Assembly: GCA_018894105.1 (NCBI GenBank)
Contig: CM032117.1
Coordinates: forward strand, 38,296,501-38,360,500
DNA from: Jacaranda mimosifolia
Lineage: Eukaryota; Streptophyta; Magnoliopsida; Lamiales; Bignoniaceae
Direction of reading: 5' to 3'
Length of the DNA stretch: 64,000 bases
Under the pieces are notes generated by a model, which searched no databases, was not told the origin of the DNA, and saw only the letters and a program-made list of their open reading frames with translations. Positions 49,855 to 61,102 of the stretch are shown piece after piece (the first letter of the stretch is position 1; every line of letters begins with the position of its first letter). The translations under genes were made by a program, and so were the position numbers.

Positions 49855-50292
49855 CTAGGCAATGATTGAAGGATCAAATCCAGTATGAACACTATACAAC
49901 TCTTGTAGGTGTAAATAGATCTCGTGTGCACATCTCATGTGTTCATGAGACTTTTGAAGCTCATTAGATATAGGAGCCATCGTAAGGCATCTTGTTTGTA
50001 GATCATCATCTACAAACTTCGTGAACAATTCATGTGCCTCATGTGTGGCATCATTGCCAATGGTGTTTGGCGAATTTTGATGGAGGACATAAGACCTATT
50101 TCCGGAATTAAGAATAATTTTGAGGTTTCTCAACCAATCGTGGAAGTTTGGCCCGTTCAGTTTATTCGGTTCAAAAAAAAATGTTGAGTGGATTTTTAGC
50201 CATTTCAAAAATCTACAAGAGGCAAAAATAAGAGTATAAGCATATGATTGAATATTGATATTCCAAAGAGTAATATGTTCAGGGTCTTTCAA
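49855..50292 (-). pseudogene. Copia gag
   Basis: The frame contains FEPNKLNGPNFHDWLRNLKI, RCLTMAPISNELQKSHEHM and EIYLHLQELYSVHTG, which fits the gag core of plant Ty1/copia elements (LNG.NF..W...L..., then AM...LQ......A.E....L...Y). The preceding 40 residues look unrelated to gag, so the true start may be nearer residue 38 (about 50180). It is separated from the protease frame by about 230 bp with breaks. Confidence 0.8.
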
Positions 50293-52134
50293 GCATGTTA
50301 TCCTCCCACTATTTTATTAAATCCTTCACCCCCTAGAAGTATTCAGGAAATCTCATTTCTTAGCGAGAATCAATATCCTAAGGACTCGTAAGTAGACCCC
50401 TGCTTTGAGTGCAATCCACAAACAACCGAAAGGTAAGCAACACTTGCTAATTGCATCTCATGCAACTCTTGATATATTTTGCCTCACTTTTCATGTAGAC
50501 ACCCTACTTCGAGTGTATCTACATTACTAAGTGTTAAGTTGAACTTACCAATCACACTTTGATTTGAGACCGCTTCACAACATCCCCCGCTTCGAGTGCT
50601 AATGTGTAGGAAGCCTCAAATCAAAGGTGCATCAGATCCTAAATATATGCTCACAGCTTTCCTCCTAAGTGTGACCCCCGCTATGAGTGCCATCACACAA
50701 ATTCGGTAGCGTCGTCATGGCATATACTATTAGTAAAAGGCATGGATTAATTAAAACTCCTTTTAATTTGTATCCATTTAACTTAATATTTGAGAACACT
50801 TAGACTTTCTAAGTTGAGGGATTTTGCTTGCACATATCTCATCATTGTTATTTTCTTATTTAGGTTTTCTATATTCTAATCATGCATCTCATACATCAAG
50901 AAGATATGGAAAGCATAAATAAGTAAACATGTCTAGCATGCTTTGAGGGTGGGATGACCATGAGCTTCACCAAGTAGTGCACTTAGAGCCATAGGTGGAC
51001 TACTTAGTTGATTTTAAGTGGGTTAATTAAATCTAGCTATTACATGAGTGTATCCCATACATTCATGGGTCTTTATGCCTCTAATGGTCTTTTTTGCTCC
51101 TTGTAACATTTACATGGGAAAGAAATCCTCATTCCTAGTGATTCTACTCTCATAACAACTACAAGATAGAAATGGAGAGGCATGAAAGCTCTTATTTAAT
51201 ACAATCTTTTTCAACAACTTGAAACAAATAAAATCAATATTAAAGGCTTATGATCATCCCCATTCATTCATCATCCATCCAACACTTAAATGAATAATAA
51301 ATAAATTAAGAATTGACATTCAATTCCAACAATTAAATGCTAATCATATTAACAAATAATTGGTTAAGCAAAAATAAGCATAACTATTATGCGTCTCATT
51401 TTTTTGCAACAATTGGAAATTAACTTTAACAAGTTTCTAAAAACAATAAAAAGTGTCCAACACAATTTTGAGAACTTGCACAACACTTACGAATCCACTA
51501 GGCATGATTTAGTTCACAAAAAGAACACAAAAAACACACCATGACTCGTGCAAAATAGAAACTGTGCATTGCTGCCCGACCGGTGAGCACAGTATGTGCA
51601 CAACCATGTGGCAGCTTGCCCTATTTCAAGGTTAGCACTGAGTCAAGTTGATTTTGGCTCAAATTTTGTGCACCAAGAATTTTAGGAAACCTCCTAAATA
51701 CTAAATCACACATTATAGGCAAAATTTCAGATCTAAAACACCTTTTAAAAGTGAAATTTCAAGTGTTCAAACATGCTTCAAAAACAAGTTTAAGTGAGAA
51801 TCATATTCTCCAAAAATCTCCAATTGTCTCCAATCATATTGGATCCAAAAAATGACCAAAACTCTTTTAGGCCATTAACAAAATGCTATATCAACACATA
51901 ACATCAACCAATGTCAAATAAAAAATTAACATTAGCAACAATGAATTAAAACATACTCATCACATGAATTAGCACTTAAAACACATAATAGCATACTTTT
52001 AATTCATCAACCAAGGAGCCACATGCAACATCATCCAAATACTCCAACCCATCATATGAATCAAGTATTTGGTGATTTTGATCAGCTCATCACATGAACC
52101 AATCATTCAAACAAAATCCAAATTAATGCATGAA
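50293..52134 (-). other. Long 5' leader of the copia element
   Basis: About 1.85 kb lies between primer-binding site and gag on the minus strand, with no coding frame. Its gag-proximal end carries the stem-loop array at 50392-50698. Confidence 0.75.
50392..50698 (-). other. Array of four stem-loops with 18-nt loops of related sequence in the copia leader RNA
   Basis: As minus-strand RNA (DNA letters) the four loops are TGGCACTCATAGCGGGGG, TAGCACTCGAAGCGGGGG, TACACTCGAAGTAGGGTG and TTGCACTCAAAGCAGGGG; each is exactly 18 nt. The stems differ: GTGTGA/TCACAC (50669-50674 with 50693-50698); ACAT/ATGT plus an outer perfect 12-bp stem (50557-50568 with 50615-50626); ATGTAGA/TCTACAT (50493-50499 with 50518-50524); and GTGGA/TCTAC (50392-50396 with 50415-50419). 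The last closes through a G-U pair only in minus-strand RNA. Function is unknown to me. Confidence 0.75.
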
Positions 52135-52150
52135 CCTGGCTCCGATACCA
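52135..52150 (-). promoter_or_regulatory. Primer-binding site of the copia element
   Basis: The minus strand reads TGGTATCGGAGCCAGG two bases after the LTR end. It matches the usual copia site for initiator methionine tRNA (TGGTATCAGAGC) except for one base. Confidence 0.85.
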
Positions 52151-52152
52151 CT

Positions 52153-54367
52153 TGAAGGATAGAGTAGCATTAGTAACCAAAATAATTCCAACAAAAACTG
52201 ACAATAACTAAGCTACTCATGTCCAGAAGAATCATTTCATGCACATAATTCATATTTGGTGGAGAAAATACCTTGAAGAGCTCGAAAATCAAGGTAGATG
52301 GATGAACAACCTTCAACACTTGAAGCTATCACAGTTCTGGCGCAGCAGAAAGATCACTGGATTTCTCCAAGCTCCTATTCGAGTTTTGAGCTGAAGTTTT
52401 TACAGGAAACTCATAACTCCCTGGGGATGATACCGTAAAAATTTCAGCCTGATTGGACTCCTCGAAGGTCGCTGAAGAATTGCCCAAAATCACTGCCAGA
52501 AATGGTTTCAGCAAAAGCAACACCAACCCAAGTCTGATGCCTCTCATGTCAAAGTCTACACACCAATTGGATCACCTTTCCTCTATAGTTTAGGCTGAAG
52601 AAATATGCAGAGGAATGGAGGAATGAAAGTGGGAGATGATGGAGGAAGAAGGAGAATATTGATCTAACAATTATATGTAACAAATCACAAAATTTGTTGT
52701 GGTTGTTGAGAGAATCTTATTACACAAATTTTCAACACACTCTAGAAGTGTGTAATTAGTAGTGGATGCCCCCTCCCTCTATATCTATATATAGAGGGAG
52801 GATCATGTGATGCCAAGGTGGGGGTGTCACTTAGCATGCCATGAGGCATGATGTGGTAAGTTGTGTGTGAATTTGAATTTAATTTGGAATCTACACTTCA
52901 TCATATGAAATGTCTTCCTATTAAATTCTAATTCCACATTAAATGAAATTTTCAAATAAATTCTCCCTACAAAAATATTCTCCAATTAATGAAATTAAAC
53001 ATTTTAATTTAATTAATATTTCTTTGACTTAACTCTTAAGTCAAAGTACTTAACTCCTTAATCTAGTCAAAACTAATTTAACTCTTAAATTAATTTGACC
53101 AATTGATAAGCATATAGCATCAATTAATTAACTCTTAATTAATTGATCTTAATTTAACTCTTAAATTAATTTGACCAATTTAATACTTAAATTGATCAAG
53201 CCAAAATGACATCAATTTTCTTCTCCTCAAAATCAATCATGAGAGTTTTCTAACACTTAGAAAATTCTACTTCATTCAATAGGTGTTACAATTGGCTTTT
53301 GTGTGTGACCTATTAGTATGTACCATTCACTTGACATGGGTTCACAACTATTGTGACTTGTGGAATATTAAATATTCACATTAGTTTAAGCTCCTTTAAA
53401 CTAAGCGACTCAATCCAATTAATCTCATTAATTAAAGAGTACCCAATTTCATTGTCGATGTCCAACTTCAAGCCCATGGAGCCCATTTATTGGCCGAAAT
53501 AAAAACTCTCGTAGAACCATTCTAGCACTACGCGTACCATGCAAATACTGTCCTTCTATCTCCTATCTCCATAAAAGAGGCCTAGGGCGAGATATTTGTC
53601 GGCTCCCTAATAGCCTCGATACTATGCTTGTATTCTCAATTTTCGATTCCCTTTGTGACCTCATCTTTGGAAAACTCTTTTCCAAATTGTCACACTACCT
53701 TGCGCAAGGATTTCTTGGAATTGATCATTATAGAACACATAGGAGATGCACTCATCTTTCACAACGACGAGGAGTCAAATCCCATCTTGGATCTCATAAA
53801 CCTCCTTATCTAAGTTGCTCATGCCTAGTCACCACCGGAATGCCCGCTAAGTGGCCAAAAGTGTAGTCAAAGCATGAGAACCTTAACACAAGGTTACCAT
53901 GGATCCTTAGGTCAAAAGACTAATTATATGTACTAGCGTAGGCTAGAAAACTAGCTACTACCGACTTGCCACTATAGCTATCTAGTGGGATCTCCGGGTG
54001 GGCCTTTAGTGAACTTGTTCTCTAACATGCACCTATATCTCATATGGCTTGCTCACGAAACAGAGCAATGTCCAACTCTTGGATTTATGCATTGTTAGTG
54101 CAAGTCTATCTGGATCTTAAATGCCCCATCTCTTAAGGTCCTGCACTTGGAAGATTTAAGATCACGACCGTGTAATACTTATTCCATGGTCACTGAACCA
54201 AGTCCTATAGTCATGTGTGATCTAAGGGCTTCAACCAAAAGCCAGTGAAGAAATATAAGCATAAGATGAAGATGGCCATTTTATAGAATATCATTCAATC
54301 AAGATTGTGTTACAAGGGAATAGCTTACATGGCCAATCTAATAAGGTTGCAGGGTACTATTCTAACA
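52153..54367 (-). repeat. 5' LTR of the copia element, 2.2 kb
   Basis: On the minus strand it runs from TGTTAGAATAGT to TATCCTTCA, with TG/CA ends, followed by the primer-binding site. At 52773-52800 a 12-bp inverted repeat with a 4-base loop surrounds a TATA-like CTATATATAG, the likely promoter. In the 3' LTR the same palindrome is mutated. Confidence 0.88.
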
Positions 54368-54372
54368 TCTTG

Positions 54373-54805
54373 TACCACCATTCTGCAGAACCAGAGTAGT
54401 GTACGCTTCCATTGTATCACCATGTCCTGAATAGTGGGAGGAGGGGCCACCTGGAAAAGTACACAGAAGGAAGAAGAGCTAAAAGTCCTCAACTCAGGAC
54501 AAAGGCCCTCTCTATATAAGCAAGGGTATCATTGACATATCAACATCTCAGAAGAGGCTATAAATACTCTATTGCCACCTTTTAGCAAGGTATGCTCATT
54601 ATCATTTAGGCCTTCACTTTGCCACTCTTTTTTTTGTCGATTAAGTACTAACTTGAGAGTCGGAATGTCCTCGGCTAACCTGATATTTGTTATTGATTGC
54701 AGGACTCGACCCAACTACACCTAAACACTCCATTTAGATCCATTTTCTAGTCGATCACGTTGGGCTAAAGCCCAGTACGCTATGAAGCAGATCATGCCAT
54801 CATCA
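54373..54805 (+). repeat. 5' LTR of element B, right part
   Basis: Resumes after the copia insertion with TACCACCATTCTGC (first bases TG shared with the duplication) and ends CATCATCA before the primer-binding site. Together with 44227-44676 it gives an LTR of about 0.83-0.88 kb. Confidence 0.75.
54512..54519 (+). promoter_or_regulatory. TATA box of element B LTR
   Basis: CTATATAAG in the downstream half of the LTR, placed as expected for the retrotransposon sense promoter. The copia insertion upstream separates it from most of its U3. Confidence 0.6.
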
Positions 54806-54823
54806 TTTGGCGTCGTCTGTGGA
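54806..54823 (+). promoter_or_regulatory. Primer-binding site of element B
   Basis: TTGGCGTCGTCTGTGGAAAC immediately after the LTR. The usual Tat-lineage text is TTGGCGCCGTCTGTGGGAA, so two bases differ. I do not assign the tRNA with certainty. Confidence 0.75.
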
Positions 54824-55432
54824 AACTATAGTCCATATCTGAAAACATAGTGAACACAATGTGAGCTATTTCAGAGAGAGATAAGACCAGAAGGTCCCCA
54901 AGCCCTCTTCCTCATCCCCAGTATGAACAGGATGTGGCTGGACCTAATTCCTAGCTAGAACAAGTAGTAATTTTGACTATGCCCCAACTTATGCAGTTAA
55001 TCAGTGAATAAATATTAGCTTAGTTGTTAGCTATCTTTAATAAGCATAACTAACCTAGACTAGCCACTAATGCCACCCCCACCCTTCATAGCATGAGGAA
55101 AGGCCCCCAATGGAGGATAGGGTGAGACAAGAGACAAGATGTTTTCCTATTCGACGTGATGATAGTCCAGGTTGATTTCTATAGGAAGAGACTCGCCCAT
55201 ATCCCCACGAGGAAGTGGCCAACTCCGTAGATCACCTTGCTTGACCCATTGAGAAGCATGGGAGAAAGTTTCACATCAAGTCCAACAACTGAATAGACGC
55301 CTCGAGGAGATTTCGAGAAGAAACACAGAGAGAAACTTTCAACATGACAACTCGCCTTGATTTCGTTGCGAGTGAGAATCACTATTTATCCAGGAGATAA
55401 TCAACGAGCGTATAGCTATTGATGCAAAAGTT

Positions 55433-56225
55433 TTGACTGGTCTGCCTCGATATGATGACTTAATTGACCCAAATGAGTACTTGCTCCAGTTCGAACATAT
55501 GATGCAGCTTCACAAACATAATGAGTACATTCATACAAAGATGCGAGTCACCACATTCCATGACTTAGCACTTGATTGGTTTGTTAAGCTGGAGCCAACA
55601 TCCATTTTCTCTTATAACCAGCTTTGTGATAAATTCCTTTACCAATTTGCTAGCAGAAAGGAAGCAAAACTCCCGCGCACTCATTTACATATAGTAAAAC
55701 AGAATGAGGGAAAATCTCTTCAAGATTTCTTAACCAAATTTAACACCGAGGTATTGAAGATTGACAGTCCCCGAATCAAAGTTTTGATTGATGTATTGTT
55801 CCCGGGTCTTAGACATAAGGAGTATGCCAATGTGTTGGTTAGAGAGAGACTCAGAATGATGGAAAAGCTATTCGACCTCGCTGAGAGGTATATGATCAAG
55901 GAAGACATAAGTAGATTGAAGTATGGCAACCTTGATAATGAGAAAAAAAAGGCCTAAGGAGAAAGATGATAGGCAACAAAAAGATAGTCATCAATCTCCT
56001 ATCAAAAGGTTCCACAACTATACCCCATTGAATACTACAAGGAAAGAGGTTCTATTCGCCATCCATAATGATAACCTTCTCAAAAAGCCTAGAAATCTAA
56101 CTGAAGCTGAAGCGATGAAGAGGTCAAAGAAATACTGTCATTTCCACAAGCAAAAAGACCATGACATTGATGATTGCTTCAATCTGATGATGAAATTGAG
56201 AGGCTTATTCGAAAAGGGCGTCTAA
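55433..56225 (+). pseudogene. Ty3/gypsy gag of element B
   Basis: The first frame (55433-55957) holds the retrotransposon gag domain: LPRYDDLIDPNEYLLQFEHM, then LALDWFVKLEPTSIFSYNQL and KFLYQFASRKEAKLPRTHL, which gag proteins use for particle assembly. The second frame (55923-56225) continues with the Tat-style Cys/His motif YCHFHKQKDHDIDDCFNL. The frames are separated by a one-base shift at an A-run near 55943-55950. Upstream of 55433 the frame is degraded, so the natural start is not visible. Confidence 0.85.
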
Positions 56226-56599
56226 AGAAGTTTGTCAATGAGAAAGTCAGATAGGAAATAGGCTTGACCGACCAAGCTCTCCATAGAAAAAGGTCGGCTA
56301 ACCTGAGAAAAGAAAATAAGGGAAAGAAGGTAGTCAACATCTGCGCCCACCTCTTATGGGTATGATTGATACAATTGTAGGTGGACCGACTAGAGGAGAC
56401 TCCAAATTAGCCAGAAAGCAGAACCAGAGGATATTGGAGTCGACCAAATCCTCTTCAGTCGAAATAATTTTTCAATTCTCCACCAACGCAGAACCTATCT
56501 TTTTTTTTTCCTGATTTTAACCTATGCACATCGAGCACCAAAGAGTTGACAGTAAGTCGAATTGCCCCCTTGTCGTGTCAGTTGAGGTCACGAGCTTTG

Positions 56600-56999
56600 A
56601 GGTCAGAAGGTTTTGGTCGACAATGGCAGTTCAGTGAACATAATTTTCTTATCAACATTAAAAATGATGAATCTAGGAAAGTTGAAGTTTGAGCTAGTGC
56701 GCACCCCTCTGGTCGGGTTTGGAGGATTTGAGATCATTCATGAAGGATCCATAAATTTGTCTACCTCATTTGGTGAAGAGCCCAGATGGAGAACACTCAT
56801 GGTCGATTATCTGGTGGTTGATGCACCATTTGCTTACAATGTCATAATTGGGCGACTAGCACCAAATGACTTCAAGGCAATTGTCTCGACCTACCATATG
56901 AAGGTCAAGTTTCCTACAACTGTTGGGACAGGGGAGTTACTTTGTAACATGAATGAAGCCTGGCGATGCTACACCATTTCGGTCGAGACAAATGAGTAA
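56600..56999 (+). pseudogene. Aspartic protease of element B
   Basis: Frame MVDNGSSVNIIFLSTLKMMN with the active-site Asp kept in VDNGSS, then PLVGFGGFEIIHEG, LVVDAPFAYNVIIGRLAPND and STYHMKVKFPT. These are the usual landmarks of Tat-lineage retropepsin (V.DNGSSA.I, TPLVGFGG, YN.I.GR..LN, STYHL..KFPT). It would cleave the polyprotein. Upstream and downstream frames are interrupted by stops. Confidence 0.85.
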
Positions 57000-57189
57000 A
57001 AGACTTAACCAAAACTAAAACTTTTAGGGGATGTCCTAGTAACGGAACCCGAAGAGGGACAACAGAGTAAGAAGAAGAAACTGGAGGAAACTATGGTCAA
57101 ACCGATTAGGGAATTTAAGACTATAGAGCTCAAGCCTGGGAATCACGATAAAACCACAAGATCAGAACGAATTTGGGAAGCAACATGGA

Positions 57190-58040
57190 ATGTTTAATGG
57201 TCGATTTCCTTAGGAAGAACATTAATGTTTTTGCCTAGAAAGCTGCTGACCTCAAGGAAATCAACCCCAGCATCATTGTCCACCACCTAAATATGGACCC
57301 TTCATTAAAGCCGATGAAGTAGAAGACTAGGACCTTTAACACTGAAAGATGTTAGATTATCGAGGAAGAGGTCAATACTCTCTTAAAGGCATGCTACATT
57401 GTAGAAATTCAATATCCTAGTTGGATTTGTAATATAGTTCTTGTCTCTGAGAATGAGGGCAAGTGGAAGATGTGTAATGATTTTACTAATTTGAATAAAG
57501 CTTATCCTAAAGACCCTTACCCGCTACCTCGAATAGATTTATTAGTTGATTCTATAGTTGGTTATGATCTTTTGAGCATGATGGATGTATGTTAGGTTAT
57601 TATCAAATTTTTATGGCTCCTGAGGATAGGGATAAGACCTTATTTGTGGTCCATAATGATTTATACTATTTTCTGGTCATACCTTTTGGTCCAAAGAATG
57701 CAGGTGCGACTTACCAAATAGTTGTGAACTTTATGCTCAAGAATGAGATCAGACGAATCATGGAGGTCTACGTTGACGACATGATTGTCAAGATGGAAAA
57801 AGAACAAAACTACTTAGCTGGCCTCAATAATACCTTGTCAATACTTAGAGCATTTGGCATGAAGCTTAATCCCAACAAATGCACCTTTGAGGTGAGGGGG
57901 AAATTCTTGGGATACATGGTTAGTCAGAGGGGCATAGAAAAAAATCCACAAAAGATCAAAGCAATCCTAGATATCTCACCACCTCGAATAGTTAGAGACG
58001 TGCAACGACTGGTCGGAAGGATCATAGCTGTAGGTTGATC
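57190..58040 (+). pseudogene. Reverse transcriptase of element B
   Basis: The N-terminal part (57190-57588, several stops) reads VEIQYPSWICNIVLV, WKMCNDFTNLNKAYPKDPYP and PRIDLLVDSIVGYDLLSMMD. The frame 57589-58038 continues with APEDRDKTLFVV, PFGPKNAGATYQ and the catalytic EVYVDDMIVK (57763-57792), then GMKLNPNKCTFEVRGKFLGY. The junction at about 57590 is a frameshift. The sequence is Ty3/gypsy by its order and motifs. It is not functional as read. Confidence 0.9.
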
Positions 58041-58589
58041 CATTGCTCGACTAGCTGATAAAAGCTTACCGTTCTTAAAAATCCTTAGGAATGCAAGGAA
58101 GTTCCTATGGACGGAGCAATGCGACCAGGCCCTGGTCAAATTAAAATAATATTTGTCAGCACCATCAATGCTAGCCAAGCTGGAGGTCGGATAGGTCTTG
58201 TATATTTATCTAGCATTCTCATCGACAACAATCAACTTTGTTCTAGTCTCAATAGACATGGCACTCACTGGCTAGTATACTACAGCAGCAAAGTGCTACA
58301 AGGACCACAACATAATTACCTTGAAATTGAAAACTTTGGTCTCACTTTGGTCACAATTGCCAGGAAGTTGAAGCCCTATTTTTAATCTCACTCTATTGTT
58401 GTCCTGATGAATCAACCATTGAAGTAAGTGCTGTCAAAATCAAACACGTCAGGAAATTTAACGATGTGGGCCATTGAGTTAGGGGGATTCAACATCACTT
58501 TCCAGCCCCGAACTGCCATAAAAGCTCAAGTGTTAGTAGACTTTGTAGCAGAACGTCTCAACCTACCAGGAGAAATCGATCAAGATTCA
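58041..58589 (+). pseudogene. Retroviral-type RNase H of element B
   Basis: After RT the text continues in broken frames: FLWTEQCDQALVKLK, then HWLVYYSSKVLQGPQHNYLE and IENFGLTLVTIARKLKPYF (58258-58385), then WAIELGGFNITFQPRTAIKA and QVLVDFVAERL. This is the connection and RNase H region of Ty3/gypsy pol. Stops at about 58148 and 58384. Confidence 0.8.
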
Positions 58590-59000
58590 CATGTTTGGAC
58601 TTTACATGTCGATAGCTCAGTAATATCCACAGAATGAGGAATGGGCATATCCCTGAGCTCCTATCAAGCCGAGGAGTATGACTTGGCCATTAAACTCAAC
58701 TACCCTATTACCAATAATGATGTAGAGTATGAGGCCCTTCTTGCCAGTATGAGGATGGTCATCAAGCAGTTAGCAGCTATTACTAATTCTCAGCTGGTCG
58801 CGGAACAATAAAGGGAATTTCGAAGCCAAGAAGGCCACAATGAGCAAGTATCTAGTTGAGGTCAAAATGTTGTAACAACAATTCAAGAAGTCCACCCTCA
58901 ACTAAGTCCCGAGATCAGGAAATGAAAAGGCAGACACACTATCAAAGTTTGCCAACTCAATGAAAGGAACTAGAGACAGAATAATTACATTCCTAATCTC
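58590..59000 (+). pseudogene. Second, archaeal-type RNase H of element B
   Basis: WTLHVDSSVISTE (58597-58635), a stop, then GMGISLSSYQAEEYDLAIKL, NNDVEYEALLASMRMVIKQL and, after a shift, NFEAKKATMSKYLVEVKML and EKADTLSKFANS. The pattern HVD, VEYEALL and ADTLSK places the usual catalytic Asp, Glu and Asp. From the literature, Tat-lineage elements carry such a second RNase H in addition to the retroviral one. Confidence 0.8.
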
Positions 59001-59079
59001 TGACAAACCTACTATATGTGGTTTTGACCAAAACCTGGTTGGGTAAATCCAAGAGTTAGCTCCCTCTTAGCAGAACGAA

Positions 59080-60297
59080 ATAAAAGCTTATGTAAGGGAA
59101 GAAAGAGTACCTGAAGATAAAGCAAAATCACGCAGACTCAGAGGTCGGGCAGCAAACTTCGCCCTAGATGAGTATGGTCAGCTCTATAGGAGATCTCTTT
59201 CCGCACCACCATTAAGGTGCTTGACATTAGAGCAGACTCTAAAGGTCTATAGGAGGTCCATTTAGGTATTTGTGGTAATCACTCGAGAGGATGAGCATTG
59301 GCCTGCAAAGTTATTAGATATGGATATATTTTTGGTGAATTTTGCTAAACAATGTAGTTGACTTCACCAGAAAGTGCCTATCTTGCTAGGTCTACTCCAA
59401 CATCCCTCACCAGCCTACATTAACGCTAGTGCTAGTTCAGATCACATGGCCATTTGGCCAGTAGGGGATAAACATAGTCGGTTCCTTCCCAAAAACTACA
59501 GGCTAAAGAAAATACATAATTGTTGCAATCGAGTACTTCAAAAAGTGGGTCGAAGCATAAGCAGTCCTAAAAATAACTGACGTGGCCATTAAAAGTTTCT
59601 TGTGGAAAAAAATCATATGCTGTTTCGATTTGTCCAAAGTGCTGATATGAAATAATGGGATGCAATTCCAAAGTAGAAGCATAAGGAACTGGTATGAAAG
59701 TTTGGGAATTTGACAGCATTTTACCTCGGTTGGGAACCCCCAGGCCAATGGACAAACTGAAGTCATAAATAGGACTATTCTGGACCACATCAAGACTCGA
59801 CTTGAAGGATCTAGAGCAAGTTAGATAGATGACCTTCCTAGGGCCCTATGGGCATATAAAACCACTTCTAGAACTGACATAGGCCAAATTCCTTATAGCC
59901 TAGTCTACGAATCAAAAGCAGTGATCCCAACATAGTTGATACAACATAGAGCTCGGATAATTCACTATAATCCGATCAAGAATGAGTCTGAAAGAGAACT
60001 CAACTCAGAGACAATTGACGAGTTGCACTAGCATGCATATATAGTAATACAGAGGTATAGATCAAAGATGGCCCAGCATTCCAACAATGGAGTTCGACTA
60101 AGAAGTTTTAAGGTGGGATACTTCGTCGTCAAGAAAATGGAAGTCTTGAAAAATATGAGAAAATACGGGCCAAAATAGGAGGGCCCCTACTCGGTAGTCA
60201 AAGTAGCAAAGCACAACTCTTATCGACTAGCTGATATGGATGGCAACAAGCTCCCTTGACTATGGAATGCATTAAACTTGAAAAAATTCTATGTATA
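59080..60297 (+). pseudogene. Integrase of element B
   Basis: An HHCC-zone remnant, EVHLGICGNHSRG, is near 59250. Core text in changing frames follows: ITDVAIKSF-like text near 59575, then NPQANGQTEVINRTI and GSRASWIDDLPRALWAYKTT (59730-59870) and IPYSLVYESKAVIPT. The C-terminal GPY/F region is KYGPK.EGPYSVVKVAKHNS followed by LWNALNLKKFYV (60160-60297). It would insert the cDNA. More than ten stops or shifts make this the most damaged pol domain. Confidence 0.8.
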
Positions 60298-60404
60298 AAG
60301 AGGCCAGGTCTCCATTCAATCGTTTTGCAATTTGGTTCCAAATCATAAAAACAGTTTAAATTCGATCAACTAATTGCTCTTAATTCCAACCAAGGCTTTC
60401 AGCC

Positions 60405-60660
60405 CCACCATATAAACGAGAAAATCGTTCAAAGTCAACCCTATAGTCAACCATAATTTGGTTTCAAACCACAACCACGGATTCTAGCCCAATCAATCGT
60501 ATAAACGAGAAAATTGTTTAATGTTGACCTAGTAATCGACCACAATTTGGTTTTAAAACCACGAAAATGGCGTATAACCTACTCATTCACTAAATGAGAA
60601 AATCATTTAAAGTCGACCCCGTAGTCGACCACAACTTAAAATCGAGCCCGTAGTCGATTG
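60405..60660 (+). repeat. Tandem repeat in the 3' region of element B, unit about 88-91 bp
   Basis: Three diverged units start AAACGAGAAAAT and share CGACCACAATTTGGTTT and AGCCCAATCA-like text (about 60414, 60505 and 60593). Tat-lineage 3' untranslated regions are known for such satellites. Confidence 0.7.
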
Positions 60661-61102
60661 TCAAATTCAAGTCGTCCAACGGACGTATGTGATATGACAC
60701 AAAGTTTACTCAACAACTGGAATTCAATTCAAGAAATTTGATCAATGACCGACCATGGCTTCAAGCTAATTCATTTGATTACGAGGAGAACATTTTAAGT
60801 TGACCCAGTAGTCGACTACAAATATTATAACGTGAAAATTTTAAAGATTTATTCAACTCGTTCTTTTAAAATTGATATTACAGTCGACCATTAACTTAGC
60901 TATGAACAGATTCAGCATTCATTCAAAGATTGTATTCCTCAATGAGTAAAAGGAATCAAGTTGATAAAAGTGATTAAAGAAGTAGATGTTATAAAATAAA
61001 ATATCAAATTACATGATTACATTCCAAAAATTCATTACATCATTCAAAGCACCCCTTAGGGCGAATCAGAACAAAATAAAGCAGTAAAGCGGAGCCGCTG
61101 CT
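60661..61102. other. Spacer between tandem repeats and the antisense gene
   Basis: Contains scattered GTCGACCA-like words of the tandem unit and no open frame. Confidence 0.5.

Larger units (their letters stand above)
44677..54367 (-). mobile_element. Ty1/copia retrotransposon (minus strand) inserted in the LTR of element B
   Basis: Flanked by identical 5-mers TCTTG (44672-44676 and 54368-54372). On the minus strand it begins TGTTAGAATAGT and ends CCTTCA. Order on the minus strand: 5' LTR (54367-52153), primer-binding site, 1.85 kb leader, gag, protease, integrase, RT, RNase H, then a foreign segment (46421-45746) and the inner-truncated 3' LTR (45745-44677). Integrase before RT defines Ty1/copia. 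The ORFs are broken in several places. Confidence 0.9.

Noticed and set aside
50392..50698. CRISPR-like reading of the spaced repeats in the copia leader
   Set aside because: Plant nuclear context, only four irregularly spaced copies, each within its own hairpin, and no associated genes.
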